Positions 62,501 to 64,000 of a stretch of DNA of 64,000 bases are shown in pieces (positions within the stretch are counted from its first letter, which is position 1; each line of letters begins with the position of its first letter). The DNA lies in NCBI GenBank assembly GCA_019843655.1, contig JACDQD010000007.1:20478365-20542364 (forward strand), read 5' to 3'. The notes beneath the pieces were generated by a model. It searched no databases. It saw only the letters and a program-made list of their open reading frames with translations, and was not told the origin of the DNA. The stretch is from Lethocerus indicus. Taxonomy: Eukaryota > Arthropoda > Insecta > Hemiptera > Belostomatidae. The translations under genes were made by a program, and so were the position numbers.

Positions 62501-64000
62501 GTTTTAAATTCTCCAATTTTCCCTTCCCGGTGTTATACGCGTCGAGTCGCGTAATTAAGTTATATAGGCATCCATAACATTTTTTTTCTTCGGCCTTATG
62601 TTTCTCAAGTCTTGATTTGTAACTCAAATTTACTTACGAGATGTAACAAACGATGACCAAAAGTGTTGTTGTTTAATGAATTACATAATTGTTTCTAATG
62701 TAATTGAGTTTTAGAGAACGTTGTACGGATGCATGTTTTCCAATTGGACGTGTTTTATTAACCAAACCTTTGTTGAAATAGCTGCTAACAAAATGCTAAC
62801 TTACCAAAGATAGATTTAATAATGGTTTAATGAAATATTGTGAAGATGTAATTAAATCGCACCTTTATTAAAATATTTATATTTTGTCTTATAGTCATAA
62901 CTTATTTTAATAAGTTTCATTTTTATTCTTTTCTATACACACTACAGCTAGCGGTTTATCTGGACACTTTTACGCGTTTATATGGGTTGAAATTGTATAC
63001 ATTTGCCTGTTATAATGTTCGTGGAATTTAATGTATACATTCCTAATATGTCAGTGGTCATAATTACCTGTTTTTTTCGGTAAAGTCGGAGACCTGCTTA
63101 AATTTCCCCAACGCGGTAGGTCCCAGTGGAGGGCACCGCGGATGCCCTTTTTTTGTGGGCCCCGAAACAAATTGTCCGATGAACTTTTTTTTCAAATACT
63201 ACGCCCGATAAGGTATAATTGCTGTCCCCGATTCGTGGAAGGGATCGGCCTTTCTTCACGGAAATTTATACAGTGATAAAATGAGACGAAGGCCGGGGAT
63301 GGAGTTTGTTTGAATTTCAAAACTTTTATTTCCACGTTTTCATTCAATAAACATCGACACAATTGCTGTACCCGACATGTGCGAAAAGTGATACAGATAC
63401 TTAAGTACGGCAGCTAGCAACGACTGTTACTAATAAAAGTTTTAAAGGTTTACAATTAGCTTAAGGTCCCAGTTTGTGGGTACGTGACGTTCGGAATATC
63501 GTCGTTTCGACCTTCTCTTCTAATACCGCATTAATTGACATTTTATATGACGTTAATATTTGATCGCCTTTCCACCATTCCACGTTGTATACTACTAGTG
63601 CCGGCTGGAAATATTCCAAATATTCGTATTGTTTCACGAAATTCCATTAGGCCCGGTTTTGAACACGCCTGGATAATGGGGTTTGGACGTACGCACGGCG
63701 GTGTCGATTGTGTCGACGCAAGCGCCGATAGGAATGCCGAGAATGCCGCCTCTCGCCCCTCTCTCCAATTAATATCGGCAAATAATTGGAACTGGATGCC
63801 ATTTAGAAGGCCCATGTATAGATGCTGAAATATATAGACAAAATTTTCCTCCAATATTATTTATATACTTTATTTCTTTTTATATGTGTCTGTTCGTTTA
63901 ATAAATTGTTCGTTTATATTTAAGCTTGCATAAAGTCTTGCAAGACAAACGTAATTTCTGTTTAAATGTTCAAAAGTTCAAATGATTGGAAGGTGTAAAC
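53571..64000 (+). other. Start of the next cadherin intron, at least 10.4 kb
   Basis: It begins GTGAGTACC and is open in the exon frame for about 30 codons before a stop. I looked for an exon starting with the expected D-R-A-like strand and TSTTTLTV-type sequence and did not find one on the + strand. Short open frames at 55630-56001, 57231-57584, 58306-58650 and 60053-60424 have no cadherin features. GC-rich islands lie at about 56340-56530, 57440-57610 and 58380-58560. There is an 18 bp palindrome at 60514-60531. Confidence 0.75.
60514..60531. repeat. 18 bp perfect palindrome TGTCACAATATTGTGACA
   Basis: The sequence is fully self-complementary and set in AT-rich intron DNA. It contains two inverted TGTCA half sites, the core bound by TALE homeodomain proteins, but no binding is shown by the sequence alone. 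Confidence 0.6.

Overview
The window looks like nuclear DNA of an animal, most likely an arthropod. It holds GC-rich satellite DNA, a decayed Penelope-like retroelement (PLE), and three short exons of a cadherin gene lying in tens of kilobases of non-coding DNA. The arthropod call is an inference from the overall style (large introns, PLE type, cadherin type), not from a diagnostic marker. There are no bacterial-type operons, rRNA genes, CRISPR arrays or convincing tRNA genes.

Layout. (1) 1-6429 is a GC-rich tandem satellite of about 40 monomers, 170 or 173 bp long, in two sequence classes, with clusters of deleted monomers and one rearranged monomer. (2) 6430-8815 is a broken PLE on the + strand. 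It carries a reverse transcriptase remnant (ADKGN and YVDD motifs), a GIY-YIG endonuclease remnant, a ~56 bp terminal direct repeat and a hammerhead-ribozyme-like motif at its 3' end. The 5' copy of the direct repeat begins just before the position that corresponds to the predicted ribozyme cleavage site. A second ribozyme/terminal fragment is seen at about 31752-31805. (3) 8816-21679 is non-coding DNA with low-complexity tracts and a possible tRNA-like/SINE patch. (4) 21680-53570 carries three + strand cadherin exons (21680-21858, 24431-24553, 53325-53570). They join in one frame and encode the end of one extracellular cadherin (EC) repeat and most of the next. They resemble the first two repeats of the protocadherin-15 / insect Cad99C-like group. 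The first intron appears to use a GC donor; the second is 28.8 kb. (5) 53571-64000 is the start of a further intron, with no convincing next exon.

How the parts relate. The cadherin is the only active gene supported by the sequence. Its first exons, its cytoplasmic end and the rest of its ectodomain lie outside the window. The satellite and PLE lie upstream of the first visible exon, so they are either in an earlier large intron of the same gene or in the 5' intergenic region; the window alone cannot decide. Nearly all other open frames are chance frames in intronic DNA, or arise because the satellite unit has few stops.
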